Below, one piece after another: positions 52,923-63,562 of a stretch of 64,000 nt of DNA (position 1 is its first letter; every line of letters begins with the position of its first letter). Under the pieces are notes generated by a model. The model made no database searches, was not told where the DNA came from, and worked only from the letters and a program-made list of their open reading frames with translations. A program made the position numbers and the translations under genes. The stretch comes from Azospirillum brasilense (lineage in GTDB: Bacteria; Pseudomonadota; Alphaproteobacteria; Azospirillales; Azospirillaceae). The stretch lies in assembly GCF_003349955.1 (NCBI RefSeq), contig NZ_QLKQ01000028.1, positions 1-64,000 on the forward strand. Reading direction: 5' to 3'.

Positions 52923-55246
52923 CAGCGGAACCCATTCTTGTCTTCACATCCTCGACCGCCAGCAGCACCCGTTCCGGGGTCGCGGGCGCGTCGAGGCGCA
53001 CGGGCAGCCGGTGGGCGCCCACCGCCGCGACGGCGTCCTTCAGCGCCAGCCACGCCGAGATGCCGAGCATCAGCGGCGGCTCCCCGATCGCCTTGGAGCG
53101 GAACACCGTGTCCTCCCGGTTGGGGCGGTCCATGTAGAGCGCCACCCGGAAATCCTCCGGCAGCGAGCGCGAGGTCGGGATCTTGTAGGTGCTGGGCGCG
53201 TGGGTGCGCAAGCGTCCCTCGCCGTCCCACCACAGCTCCTCCGACGTCACCCAGCCCAGCCCCTGGACGAAGGCGCCCTCCACCTGCCCGAGGTCGATGG
53301 CCGGGTTGATGCTGCCGGAACAGTCGTGCAGCACGTCGGCGCGGGGGAAGCTGTACTCGCCGGTCAGCGTGTCGATCAACGCCTCGGTCACCGCGACGCC
53401 GCAGGAGAAGTAGAAGAAGGGCCGCCCCTCGCACTTCTCGCGGTCCCACCAGATCTTCGGCGTGGCGTAATGGCCGGTGGAGGACAGCGACACCCGGTTC
53501 AGCCAGGCGAGCTTCGCCACCTCCGCGAAGGTCATGGCGTGGTTGCCGGCGAAGACGGCGTTGTCGCGGAACTCCACCTTGTCCGGCGTGGTGTGGCAGT
53601 GCTCGGCGAGGAACGCCACCAGACGGTCGCGGATCGTCCCCACGGCGATGCGCACCGCCATGCCGTTCAGGTCGGTGCCAGCCGACGCGGCGGTGGGCGG
53701 CGCGTTCGGCACCTTGTCGGTGGCGCTGGCGGTGACCCGCACCCGCTCCACGTCGATCTGGAATTCCTGGGCGGCGATCTGGGCCATCTTGGTGTGGATG
53801 CCCTGCCCCATCTCCGTCCCGCCGTGATTCACCTGGACGGAGCCGTCGGTGTAGACATGGACCAGCGCCGCCGCCTGGTTCAGGTGCTTGACGGTGAAGG
53901 AGATGCCGAACTTCACCGGCGTCACCGCCAACCCCTTCTTCAGCACCGGGCTGCGGGCGTTGAAGGCGTCGATCTCCGCGCGCCGGCGGCGGTAGTCGCC
54001 GTCCCGCTCGATCCGCTCCATCAGCTCGGCCAGGATCTCCGGCTCCTCGACCGGCATCCCGTAATGGGTGGTGTCGCGGCCCGGCCCGCCGTAGAGGTTG
54101 GCGCGGCGCACGTCGAGCGGGTCCTTGCCGAGGGAGCGGGCGATCTCGTCCACCACATGCTCGATGGCGATGACGCCCTGCGGCCCCCCGAAGCCGCGGA
54201 AGGCGGTGTTGGACACCGTGTTGGTCTTGCAGCGATGCCCGGTCACCCGCGCCGCCGGCAGATAGTAGGCGTTGTCAGCGTGGAACATCGCGCGGTCGAC
54301 CACGCCGTTGGACAGGTCCAGCGACACGCCGCAGCGCCCGGCGAGGTCCATCTCCAGACCCTGGATGCGCCCCTCCCCATCAAAGCCGACATCGTAGCGC
54401 ACAAAGAAGTCGTGGCGCTTACCGGTCATCAGCATGTCGTCGTCGCGGTCCAGGCGGAACTTCACGGGCCGCTTCGTCGCGTTGGCCAGCAGGCCGGCGA
54501 TGGCGGCGATCTGCGCCGGCTGGCTCTCCTTGCCGCCGAAGCCGCCGCCCATGCGCCGGCACTCCACGGCGATGCCATGCATCGGCCGCCCAAGCACCTG
54601 GGCGACGGCGTGCTGGACCTCCGACGGATGCTGGGTCGAGGAATGGACCAGCAGGTCGCCGTCCTCCTTCGGAATGGCGTAGGCGATGTGGCCTTCCAGA
54701 TAGAAATGGTCCTGCCCGCCGACCTCCAGCGTGCCGGTCAGCCGGTGCGGCGCCCCGGCGACCTCCGCCGCCGCGTCGCCGCGCCGGAAGGTCAGCGGCG
54801 GCGCGACGACGCTGCCCTTCTCCAGCGCCGCCTCGGCGGTCAGCACCGCCGGCAGGTCCTCGTAATAGACCTCGACCAGCCGGGCGGCGGCGCGGGCCTG
54901 CAACAGCGTTTCCGCCGCCACGGCGACCACCGCCTGCCCGGCATAGGTCACCAACTCGTCGGCCAGGATCGGGTCGCCGCGCTGGACGGCGCCGATGTCG
55001 CCGTCCCCCGGAACGTCGGCGTAGGTGAGGACCGCGTGGACGCCCGGCGCCTGCTTCGCCCGCGACAGGTCCATGCCCAGGATGCGCGCGTGCGCCCGCT
55101 CGGACAGCCGCACCGCGACGTGCAGCGTGCCGGGCAGTTCCGGGATGTCGTCGGTGTAGGCCGCCGCACCCGTCACATGCTTGCGGGCGCTTTCATGCTC
55201 GATGCCCCGGTGGACGCCGCCGCGGATCGGTTGGATGGTGCCGCCG

Positions 55247-55254
<8 letters not shown>
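52915..55254 (-). CDS. xdhB: Xanthine dehydrogenase, molybdenum-binding subunit XdhB
   Basis: Large subunit with the molybdopterin site, which oxidises hypoxanthine and xanthine to urate. The 779-residue protein has the family pattern GGGFGGKESQ, AFRGFGGPQG and the catalytic region SKAIGEPPLMLG with the active Glu. The N-terminus GGVHRGIEHESARKHVTG is typical. It overlaps xdhA by 8 nt and ureD by 8 nt. The maturation factor XdhC is not seen in this cluster. Confidence 0.95.
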
Positions 55255-56713
<1,459 letters not shown>

Positions 56714-56830
56714 TGTCCCTCCTGTCGGGCGTTTCCGTCATAGTGCCGGAAAGTCTCCGCAGGCCGCAATGGCGGGCCGGCCGTCTAGCCATAAAGGCAT
56801 GGTCCGGATGGATAAACCGATCCGAAGGGG

Positions 56831-57532
56831 TCAGGCGTCCTCGGGGAAGCAGCCGCTGCGGGCGGCCACGACGGCGACCTGGGTGCGGTTGCGCACGCCC
56901 AGCTTCTGCATGATGGCCCGCACATGGACCTTCACGGTGCCTTCCAGCACACCCAGTTCCCGGGCAATCTCCTTGTTCGAGTGACCGGCGAGCAGAAGCT
57001 GGAACACGTCGCGCTGCCGGTCGGTCAGGCGGTCGAGGATCTGGCCCGAGGGGCGCGCGACCTCCGCCGCGACGTTGCCGGACAGGACGGCGCGGGGCAG
57101 CGGCAGGAAGGTCTCCCCGGTCAGCGCCAGGGAGATGGCGTGCTCCAGCACCGCCGTGGAGCTCGTCTTCAGGATGTAGCCCCTGGCCCCCAGCCGCACG
57201 CTGTCCACGATGTCCGCCACCTCGTCCGACCCGGAGATGACCAGCAGCGGACGGCTTCCCAGAACCTCGACCATGCGGCGCACCCCATCGCGCCCGCTGC
57301 GGTCGCCCAGATTGAGATCGAACAGGACCAGCGTCAGGTCCGGCGTGCGGTCGGCGATGGCCATCGCCTCGTCCAGCGAGCCAGCCTCCAGCACCTGCGC
57401 GTCCGGGTGGATCTCCCCCACCGAGAGGGCGAAGCCGTGCCGCACCAGGGGGTGGTCGTCGACCACCAGAAATGTTTGCGCCCTGCCGGCCACCGACCGC
57501 TCCTTGCCGCGCGTCTGCAGCTGAACTTCCAT
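56831..57532 (-). CDS. LuxR/NarL-family response regulator
   Basis: A 233-residue transcription factor. The receiver domain has D25 and D26 (VVDDHPLV), phospho-acceptor D72 (VLFDLNLGD) and Lys122 (ILKTSS). The LuxR-type helix-turn-helix is near 165-225 with HSNKEIARELGVLEGTV. No kinase gene is adjacent. It lies upstream of xdhA on the same strand and divergent from another LuxR-type regulator. A role in control of the xdh-ure cluster is possible from position only. Confidence 0.9.
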   Translation of the reverse strand: MEVQLQTRGKERSVAGRAQTFLVVDDHPLVRHGFALSVGEIHPDAQVLEAGSLDEAMAIADRTPDLTLVLFDLNLGDRSGRDGVRRMVEVLGSRPLLVISGSDEVADIVDSVRLGARGYILKTSSTAVLEHAISLALTGETFLPLPRAVLSGNVAAEVARPSGQILDRLTDRQRDVFQLLLAGHSNKEIARELGVLEGTVKVHVRAIMQKLGVRNRTQVAVVAARSGCFPEDA

Positions 57533-57884
57533 TGCTTTGCTACCCCATCAAGCCGCCGAAACCCGTTCCGGAAAACAAAAACACCCAAAACCGGCCCGAC
57601 TTTCTGTCCAGCGGAAAAGTATAAAGATACCTCTTTTGGACTTTGCAGAAGCAGCGCTGTGCGAATTTCTACAGCTTAGAAGCCATTTATGATTCATTCG
57701 TATCGAGCTTCTTCCAAGCATCTTGCGCCGCTCCCTGACCATCCGTATAAATCATCGGGACAACCAGCGTAAAGCACGCTTTTTCGATACAATAAAGGCG
57801 GCTTTTTTCCCTTTTCCCCGGCGAAACGGACAACGATTGGCGTTGTGCGCTGCTCGTCACGGGTGGCGTCGCGGAGGATTTTCG

Positions 57885-58547
57885 ATGAGAACCTGGAACG
57901 TCATGCTCGTGGACCATGATCGGCTGTTTTCGGCGGCGCTGGGAACGCTCATCAGCGGCGGCCCCTTCCGCGTCGGGCATCACGCCGTGACGGTTGAGGA
58001 TGCCGAGGCGGCCATCGCTCAGGGCATGCAGCCCGACCTGATCGTGGTGGCCCTGGGGGAGGCGACGAACGACGAGGCCGGCGGGGTCAAGCGCCTGCGC
58101 GCCGCCACCAGCGCCCGCATCGCCGTGCTGGCCGACGCCATCGCCGACCGCACGCTGTCGCTGTCGCTGAAGGCCGGGGCCGACGCCTATCTGAACAAGT
58201 CGATGTCGAGCGAGTCCCTGCTGCGCGCCCTGCAATTGGTCATGCTGGGCGAGGTGGTCTATCCGACCCACGTCGCCAGCCTGCTGATCGCCAACGCCAA
58301 CAGCGAGCGCCCGCAGCCCGAGCGCGCCCAGCCCGCCAACAACGAGCTGTCGAAGCGCGAGATCCAGATCCTGCGCTGCCTGCTCGCCGGACAGTCGAAC
58401 AAGGCCATCGCGCGCAACCTGCACATCACGGAATCGACCGTGAAGATGCATTTCAAGAATGTGATGCGGAAGATCAACGCCCAGAACCGCACGCAAGCCG
58501 CGGTCTGGGCGATCCAGAACGGCCTGTCGCCACTGGTGTCCGTCTAG
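57885..58547 (+). CDS. LuxR-type regulator with atypical receiver (no phospho-acceptor Asp)
   Basis: A 220-residue protein with a receiver-like domain and a LuxR-type helix-turn-helix (about 155-210, QSNKAIARNLHITESTV). In the receiver the position of the phospho-acceptor reads DLIVVALGEA, so the Asp is replaced by Ala56, although the Lys (K105 in YLNKS) and acidic residues (D10, D12) remain. It should therefore be unable to take phosphate in the normal way. The ATG at 57885 has CGGAGGA upstream. It is divergent from the canonical regulator at 56831-57532, which may be its partner. Confidence 0.85.
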   Translation: MRTWNVMLVDHDRLFSAALGTLISGGPFRVGHHAVTVEDAEAAIAQGMQPDLIVVALGEATNDEAGGVKRLRAATSARIAVLADAIADRTLSLSLKAGADAYLNKSMSSESLLRALQLVMLGEVVYPTHVASLLIANANSERPQPERAQPANNELSKREIQILRCLLAGQSNKAIARNLHITESTVKMHFKNVMRKINAQNRTQAAVWAIQNGLSPLVSV

Positions 58548-58555
58548 GAAAGTCA

Positions 58556-58586
58556 TCCCCTCTCCCAAACACGGGGGAGAGGGGAC
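58556..58586. repeat. Palindrome related to the dispersed repeat (copy D?)
   Basis: A perfect 10-bp stem, CCCCTCTCCC with GGGAGAGGGG, lies between two convergent genes. It resembles the stem of copies A-C but lacks the G-rich tail. It may be a distant copy or a plain bidirectional terminator. Confidence 0.5.
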
Positions 58587-58595
58587 GATGCGTCG

Positions 58596-59168
58596 TCACT
58601 CCGCCGCGTGGCGGTGGCCGCCATGGCGGCCTTCGGCGAACTCCTCCACCATCTTGCGGCAGAAGGCCGGCAGATCGTCCGGCTTGCGCGAGGTCACCAG
58701 ACCCTGGTCGGTGACCACCTCGCTGTCCTCCCATTGCGCCCCGGCGTTGCCGAGATCGGCCTTCAGCGACGGCCAGGAGGTCATGCGCTTGCCCTTCGCA
58801 CCGCCCGCGTCGATCAGCGTCCAGGGGCCGTGACAAATCGCGGCGATCGGCTTGCCCGACTGGACGAAGCTGCGCACGAAATCGATGGCCTTGGGCTCCA
58901 GCCGCAGCGCGTCGGGGTTGATGACGCCGCCCGGCAGCACCAGCGCGTCGAAGCCTCCAGGGTCCGCCTGATCGAGCGTAACGTCGACATCCACCCGGTC
59001 GGCCTTGTCGTGGTGGTTCCAGCCCTGGATCTGGCCGCCCTGGGGCGCCACGATCCGCACCTCGGCACCTTCGTTGCGCAACGCCTTCACCGGCTCGGTC
59101 AATTCGACCTGTTCGAAGCCGTCGGTCGCCAGAACGGCGACGGTCTTCTTCTCAAGTTTTCCTGCCAT
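58596..59168 (-). CDS. DJ-1/PfpI family protein
   Basis: A 190-residue protein with the DJ-1/PfpI fold: VAVLATDGFEQVELTEP, ALVLPGGVINPD and the nucleophile elbow AAICHGPW with Cys112 and His113. Such proteins act on methylglyoxal-type stress products or as chaperones; YhbO-like members match this length. The ATG at 59168 has GGAGGAGGTGATCCC upstream, an unusually strong ribosome site. The upstream frame is not coding. It converges with the LuxR-type regulator. Confidence 0.9.
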   Translation of the reverse strand: MAGKLEKKTVAVLATDGFEQVELTEPVKALRNEGAEVRIVAPQGGQIQGWNHHDKADRVDVDVTLDQADPGGFDALVLPGGVINPDALRLEPKAIDFVRSFVQSGKPIAAICHGPWTLIDAGGAKGKRMTSWPSLKADLGNAGAQWEDSEVVTDQGLVTSRKPDDLPAFCRKMVEEFAEGRHGGHRHAAE

Positions 59169-59297
59169 GGGATCACCTCCTCCGTTGGCCTGTCCGGTCA
59201 GCAACCGGCGTACCTCCGGGGAGTTCCCTCCGGAACCGCCACGCACCTCCCATGTTCCCTTTGACGGACCGCGCGTCACAATCGGGAGCACAGACCC

Positions 59298-60032
59298 ATG
59301 CGTTACAGCGGCACTTCGGCGGGCATCCTCGCCGCGTTCGCCATCGCCACGTCCCTCACTTTGGGCGTTCCTCAACCCGTCCAAGCCGCGGACTCCGCGA
59401 GAACCACGGAGGCGTCCTATCCCCGGCTGTACCAGGGCTGGCGGGCCGGCGTGATCGTCGGAACGGAGGTCGAGGGGCTGCTCGGCGAGGAGCTTGGGCA
59501 GGTGGTCGATCTCGTCGTCGGAGCGGACGGGCGGCTGGAAAGCGCCGTGATCGAGGCCAGCGGCATGCTCGACGTCGGGGAGGCGCGCTTCACCGTGCCC
59601 TGGCACCAGCTCATGCCCGGATCGGTGGACGGCATGCTGGCCTATCCGGTCACCGGCCCCGACACGCTGGACCTGATCCGGCGCCAGCAGCAGGCGGCCA
59701 GCCGGCCCGGCGACTGGCGCGTCTCCGCCCTGATCGGCCAGCCGGCCAACACCGCGGGCGACGCGGCCGAGGCCGGATTCTTCGGCACGGTGGAGGATCT
59801 GGTGTTCGACCGCAACGGCGCGCTCAAGGCCGTCGTGGTGACGCCAGAGCCGGAGGGTGAAGGCCCCTACGCCGTCGCCTGGAAAGCGGCGGCGCTGGAG
59901 CCGGGCCTGACCTCGGTCACGCTGCAGGCGACGCCGGAGCAGGTGAAGGCGCTCGGCTCCTTCGACGCTGCGCGCATGAAGGAGTTCAACACCGCGCGCC
60001 TGAACCAGGGGGCCCAGGCGCGCCAGGAATAA
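59298..60032 (+). CDS. Exported protein with two PRC-barrel domains
   Basis: A 244-residue exported protein. A signal peptide (about 1-30, ending VQA) precedes two PRC-barrel-like segments. One starts GWRAGVIVGTEVEGLLGEE (about 47-115), the other DWRVSALIGQPANTAG with GTVEDLVFDRNG (about 138-205). The C-terminus is Gln/Arg-rich. The ATG at 59298 is the first. It is divergent from the PfpI gene and ends 21 nt before the convergent dadA. Confidence 0.8.
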   Translation: MRYSGTSAGILAAFAIATSLTLGVPQPVQAADSARTTEASYPRLYQGWRAGVIVGTEVEGLLGEELGQVVDLVVGADGRLESAVIEASGMLDVGEARFTVPWHQLMPGSVDGMLAYPVTGPDTLDLIRRQQQAASRPGDWRVSALIGQPANTAGDAAEAGFFGTVEDLVFDRNGALKAVVVTPEPEGEGPYAVAWKAAALEPGLTSVTLQATPEQVKALGSFDAARMKEFNTARLNQGAQARQE

Positions 60033-60053
60033 GAACCGCGCGCGAAACAGCGC

Positions 60054-61367
60054 CTATCGGGCCGCCGGGCGGGCCACGCCGCCGACCGTCGGGCGGCTGG
60101 CCGTGGCGGCGGAACGGCCGTAGCGGGCAACGGTCAGCCCGTCCATGTCGATCTCCGTCTGGCGTCCGCCGACCACGTCGGCGACCACCCGGCCCGAGCC
60201 GGCGGCCATCGTCCAGCCCAGCGTGCCGTGGCCGGTGTTGAGGAACAGGTTGCGCACCGGGGTCGCGCCGACGATGGGGGTGCCGTCCGGCGTGTTGGGC
60301 CGCAGGCCGGTCCAGAATTCCGCCTTCGACAGGTCGCCGCCCGTGGGGAAGAGGTCGCTCACCACATGGTCGAGCGGGCCGCGGCGGCCCGGACGCAGCG
60401 TCAGGTCGAAACCGGTCAGCTCCGCTGTGCCGCCGACGCGGATGCGGTCGCCGAGGCGGGTCACCGCGATCTTGTGCGTCTCGTCCATCACTGTGGATTC
60501 CGGGGCGCCCGCCGCATCGACGATGGGCAGAGTCAGCGAATAGCCCTTCACCGGATAGACCGGCAGGTCAAGCCCGAACGGCTTCACCAGCGTCGGGGAG
60601 TAGCTGCCCATGGCGACGACGTAGGAGTCGGCGGTCAGCGTGCCGGCGTCGGTCACCACGCCGGTGACCCGGCGCCCGTCGCTCTCCAGCTTGCGGATGG
60701 CGGTGTTGTAGCGGAACTCCACCCCCATCTCCGTCGCCAGCGCGGCCAGCGCGTTGGTGAAGCGGAAGCAGTCGCCCGTCTCGTCGCCGGGCAGCAGCAG
60801 GCCGCCGACGATCTTTTCCTTGACCAGCCGCAGCGCCGGCTCGACCGCCGCGCAGCCCTCCACGTCGAGCAGGCTGTAGGGCACCTTGAAACGGTCCAGC
60901 ACCGCCATGTCGGTGGCGGCGGCGTCTACCTGCTTCCGGGTGCGGAAGACCTGGAGCGTGCCCTTGGCGCGCTCGTCGTAGCGGATGCCGGTCTCGTCGC
61001 GCAGGGCGCGCAGGCAGTCGCGGCTGTATTCGGCCAGCCGGACCATGCGGCCTTTGTTGATCTCGTAGGAGCGCTCGTTGGCGTTGGCCAGCAGCTTCAG
61101 GCACCAGGACCACATGGCCGGGTCCAGCTTGGGCCGGATCACCAGCGGCGAATGCTTCATCAGCATCCACTTCACCGCCTTCGCCATCAGGCCCGGCGCC
61201 GCCCAGGGTGCGGAGTAGCCCGGCGACACCTCGCCCGCGTTGGCGTAGCTGGTCTCCAGAGCCGGGCCGGGCTGCCGATCCACCACCGTGACCTCATGAC
61301 CGGCCTTCGCCAGGAAATAGGCGGTGGAAACGCCGATGACGCCGCTACCGAGGACGATGACGCGCAT
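60054..61367 (-). CDS. dadA: D-amino acid dehydrogenase
   Basis: Oxidises D-amino acids, mainly D-alanine, to the keto acid and passes electrons to quinone. The 437-residue flavoprotein begins [20 protein letters not shown], the FAD dinucleotide site. It has [30 protein letters not shown] and the late [14 protein letters not shown] and [13 protein letters not shown], all DadA features. The ATG at 61367 has GGGAG upstream. The control region holds a sigma-54-type promoter and TyrR-like boxes, and the divergent gene codes for a TyrR-like activator. That suggests activation by an aromatic amino acid. Confidence 0.94.
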   Translation of the reverse strand: MRVIVLGSGVIGVSTAYFLAKAGHEVTVVDRQPGPALETSYANAGEVSPGYSAPWAAPGLMAKAVKWMLMKHSPLVIRPKLDPAMWSWCLKLLANANERSYEINKGRMVRLAEYSRDCLRALRDETGIRYDERAKGTLQVFRTRKQVDAAATDMAVLDRFKVPYSLLDVEGCAAVEPALRLVKEKIVGGLLLPGDETGDCFRFTNALAALATEMGVEFRYNTAIRKLESDGRRVTGVVTDAGTLTADSYVVAMGSYSPTLVKPFGLDLPVYPVKGYSLTLPIVDAAGAPESTVMDETHKIAVTRLGDRIRVGGTAELTGFDLTLRPGRRGPLDHVVSDLFPTGGDLSKAEFWTGLRPNTPDGTPIVGATPVRNLFLNTGHGTLGWTMAAGSGRVVADVVGGRQTEIDMDGLTVARYGRSAATASRPTVGGVARPAAR

Positions 61368-61407
61368 GTGAAGGCTCCCGAGATCACGGATTTGTTCGCA
61401 CCCCATT

Positions 61408-61423
61408 CGCAAACGCGATGCCA
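61408..61423 (-). promoter_or_regulatory. Sigma-54-type promoter of dadA
   Basis: Read on the minus strand, TGGCATCGCGTTTGCG has the -24 GG and -12 GC with the exact spacing of the sigma-54 consensus (TGGCAC-N5-TTGC); TGGCA and TTGC match fully. The transcript would start near 61397, about 30 nt before the dadA ATG. Confidence 0.72.
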
Positions 61424-61476
61424 AGTGCCGGAAGCCGCGGAAACACTGGAGCGGACGGTTGGGCGCCGAACGACAC

Positions 61477-61494
61477 TGTACATAAATCGTTACA
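61477..61494. promoter_or_regulatory. TyrR-box-like site 1
   Basis: TGTACA-N6-GTTACA matches the TyrR box (TGTAAA-N6-TTTACA) at 10 of 12 arm positions. It lies about 80 bp upstream of the predicted dadA start of transcription, the usual range for a bacterial enhancer. Confidence 0.6.
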
Positions 61495-61558
61495 GGGTGG
61501 CCGGAAAGCGTTTCCCGCTCCCCTGATAAACGGAGCCAGAACAGCAATTTGCCATCAC

Positions 61559-61576
61559 CGTACAGAAAACGTTACG
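61559..61576. promoter_or_regulatory. TyrR-box-like site 2
   Basis: CGTACA-N6-GTTACG is a weaker match to the TyrR box and forms a palindrome with its flanks (ACCGTA / TACGGT). It abuts site 3 with a 19-bp centre spacing. Confidence 0.5.
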
Positions 61577-61577
61577 G

Positions 61578-61595
61578 TGTAAACGGATATTTACG
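61578..61595. promoter_or_regulatory. TyrR-box-like site 3
   Basis: TGTAAA-N6-TTTACG matches the TyrR consensus at 11 of 12 arm positions, the best site of the three. It lies 45 bp before the regulator's own ATG, so it may also serve for self-control. Confidence 0.68.
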
Positions 61596-61639
61596 GATGC
61601 GCCCATCGTGGTACACTCCCCCTTCCATTGGGGAGAGCC

Positions 61640-63181
61640 ATGCGCATCGACGTCCTGTTCGCCGACCGGGTCGGCATCGCCCATGAAATCCTCGCCGTTC
61701 TCGCCAAGCGGCGCCTGAACGTCGTGGCGGTCGAGGTGGACCCGCCGCACATCCACATCGACGCGCCGGAACTGGACGTGCCGGGCTTCGGCGCGCTCGA
61801 CGCCGCGCTGCGCGCCGTGCTGGGCGTGGAGTCCGTCACCCCCATCGACATCCTGCCCGGCACGCGGCGGCGGCTGCATCTGGACGCGCTGCTCGCCGCC
61901 CTGCCCGACCCGGTTCTGGCGGTGGACCGCGCCTGCCGCATCGTGGTGGCGAACGCCGCCGCCGCGACGGTCGCCGGGCGCAGCGAGGCCGAGCTGACCG
62001 GCGCCGACTTCGGCCGGCTGTTCGGCGACGCCGAGCTGTCCGACCTGCTGGTGGACAACGGTTTCCGCCTCGCCGCCGGGCAGGAGGTCACGCTGAACGG
62101 CCAGCCATTCCTGCTCGATGTCACCCCCATCGTGGAGGACGGGCGCTCCGCCGGCGGCGTGGTCACCCTGTTCGCGCCGAGCCGGCTGGGCGAGCGTCTG
62201 AACGCCCTGCAGAACTTCGACGAAGGCGGCTTCGACCGCATCCTCGGCGAGTCCGCCCCGGTCCGCTCGCTGAAGGCGCGGGCGGCGCGGGTCGCGGCGG
62301 TGGACGCCCCGCTGCTGATCCTGGGCGAGACGGGCACCGGCAAGGAGTTGATCGCCCACGCCTGCCACCGCGCCAGCCCGCGCCGCGACAAGCCCTTCCT
62401 GGCGCTGAACTGCGCCGCCGTGCCGGAGAGTCTGGCGGAGAGCGAACTGTTCGGCTACGCCCCCGGCTCCTTCACCGGGGCGCAGCGCGGCGGCAAGCCC
62501 GGTTTACTGGAACTGGCCCACGGCGGCACCGTCTTCCTTGACGAGATCGGGGAGATGTCGCCCTACCTTCAGGCCAAGCTGCTGCGCTTCCTCAACGACG
62601 GGCGCTTCCGCCGCGTCGGCGGCGACCGCGAGCAGACGGTGGATGTGCGGGTGGTCAGCGCCACCCACCGCGACCTCGACGCCATGGTCGCCGGGCACAG
62701 CTTCCGCGAGGACCTGTTCTACCGGCTGAATGTGCTGTCGCTCCAGGTCCCGGCCTTGCGCGAGCGCGGCGACGACATCCTCCTGCTTGCCCGGCACTTC
62801 ATCGCCCGCGCCTGCGCCCAGGCCCGCCGCCCGCCCTGCCGCCTGACCGTCGCGGCCAGCGCCGCCCTGCTCGCCAATCCCTGGCCGGGCAACGTCCGTC
62901 AGCTGGAAAACGTCATCTTCCGCGCCGTCACCATGAGCGACGGCGCCTATCTCGACGCCGCCGATCTGGAACTGGCCGGGGCGCGCATGGACCCCGAGAC
63001 CGGCGGCGAACCCGCCGAGCCGTCGAGCTGGGATGAGGCGGCGGCGGCGTTCGAACGCGGCCTGCTGCGCCGCCTCTACCCGCGCTACCCGTCCAGCCGC
63101 AAGCTGGCCGCCCGCCTCCACACCTCGCACACGATGATCGCGAACAAGCTGCGCAAGTACGGGATACCGGACGGGACGTGA
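61640..63181 (+). CDS. TyrR/PhhR-like sigma-54-dependent regulator
   Basis: A 513-residue enhancer-binding protein. An ACT domain (about 1-74) starts MRIDVLFADRVGIAHEIL. A PAS domain (about 83-185) follows. The AAA+ domain (about 205-430) has Walker A GETGTGKE, the sigma-54 contact motif as GSFTGA (Ala replaced by Ser) and Walker B GTVFLDEIGE. A TyrR-type helix-turn-helix (about 470-513) has RKLAARLHTSHTMI. The ACT-PAS-AAA-HTH order is that of TyrR and PhhR, which sense aromatic amino acids. The ATG at 61640 has GGGGAGAG upstream. It is divergent from dadA and probably activates it. Confidence 0.9.
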   Translation: MRIDVLFADRVGIAHEILAVLAKRRLNVVAVEVDPPHIHIDAPELDVPGFGALDAALRAVLGVESVTPIDILPGTRRRLHLDALLAALPDPVLAVDRACRIVVANAAAATVAGRSEAELTGADFGRLFGDAELSDLLVDNGFRLAAGQEVTLNGQPFLLDVTPIVEDGRSAGGVVTLFAPSRLGERLNALQNFDEGGFDRILGESAPVRSLKARAARVAAVDAPLLILGETGTGKELIAHACHRASPRRDKPFLALNCAAVPESLAESELFGYAPGSFTGAQRGGKPGLLELAHGGTVFLDEIGEMSPYLQAKLLRFLNDGRFRRVGGDREQTVDVRVVSATHRDLDAMVAGHSFREDLFYRLNVLSLQVPALRERGDDILLLARHFIARACAQARRPPCRLTVAASAALLANPWPGNVRQLENVIFRAVTMSDGAYLDAADLELAGARMDPETGGEPAEPSSWDEAAAAFERGLLRRLYPRYPSSRKLAARLHTSHTMIANKLRKYGIPDGT

Positions 63182-63191
63182 GAGCCGCGCG

Positions 63192-63422
63192 TCAGATGCG
63201 CGAGCGCTCGGCCTTGCTGTAGTTGCTGAAATGACCTTCCGCGGCGGCGGCGCCACGGGCGGTCTTGAGGAACTTGTCGGCCTTGGTGTCCGGCGCGATG
63301 CGCGCCACCTTCCGCTCCAGCGCCGCCGATCCGCAGGAGGCGCAGACGGGCGTGTCCGACGAGCGCACCAGCGCCTCGAAGTCGTGGTCACAGGCGGTGC
63401 AGCGGTAGGAATAGAGCGGCAT
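63192..63422 (-). CDS. FmdB-type zinc-ribbon protein
   Basis: A 76-residue protein. The N-terminus MPLYSYRCTACDHDFEALV and the later CASCG give the two CxxC pairs of the FmdB/YvlG-type zinc ribbon. The C-terminus is polar and ends in a basic segment. Such proteins are regulators or RNA-binding factors of unknown role. The ATG at 63422 has GAGG upstream. It converges with the TyrR-like gene. Confidence 0.85.
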   Translation of the reverse strand: MPLYSYRCTACDHDFEALVRSSDTPVCASCGSAALERKVARIAPDTKADKFLKTARGAAAAEGHFSNYSKAERSRI

Positions 63423-63562
63423 GGAAATCCTCACACGGGTCGGGAACCGGGCGCGCCCATCCTATCACGTAATTTTCTTATGGGTATAGCGCAGCGCAGC
63501 ATTCTCACGCCGCCGCTCCGTTCCGCGCTAGGATGTCCAGACGAAAACCGAAGGAGGAACGG

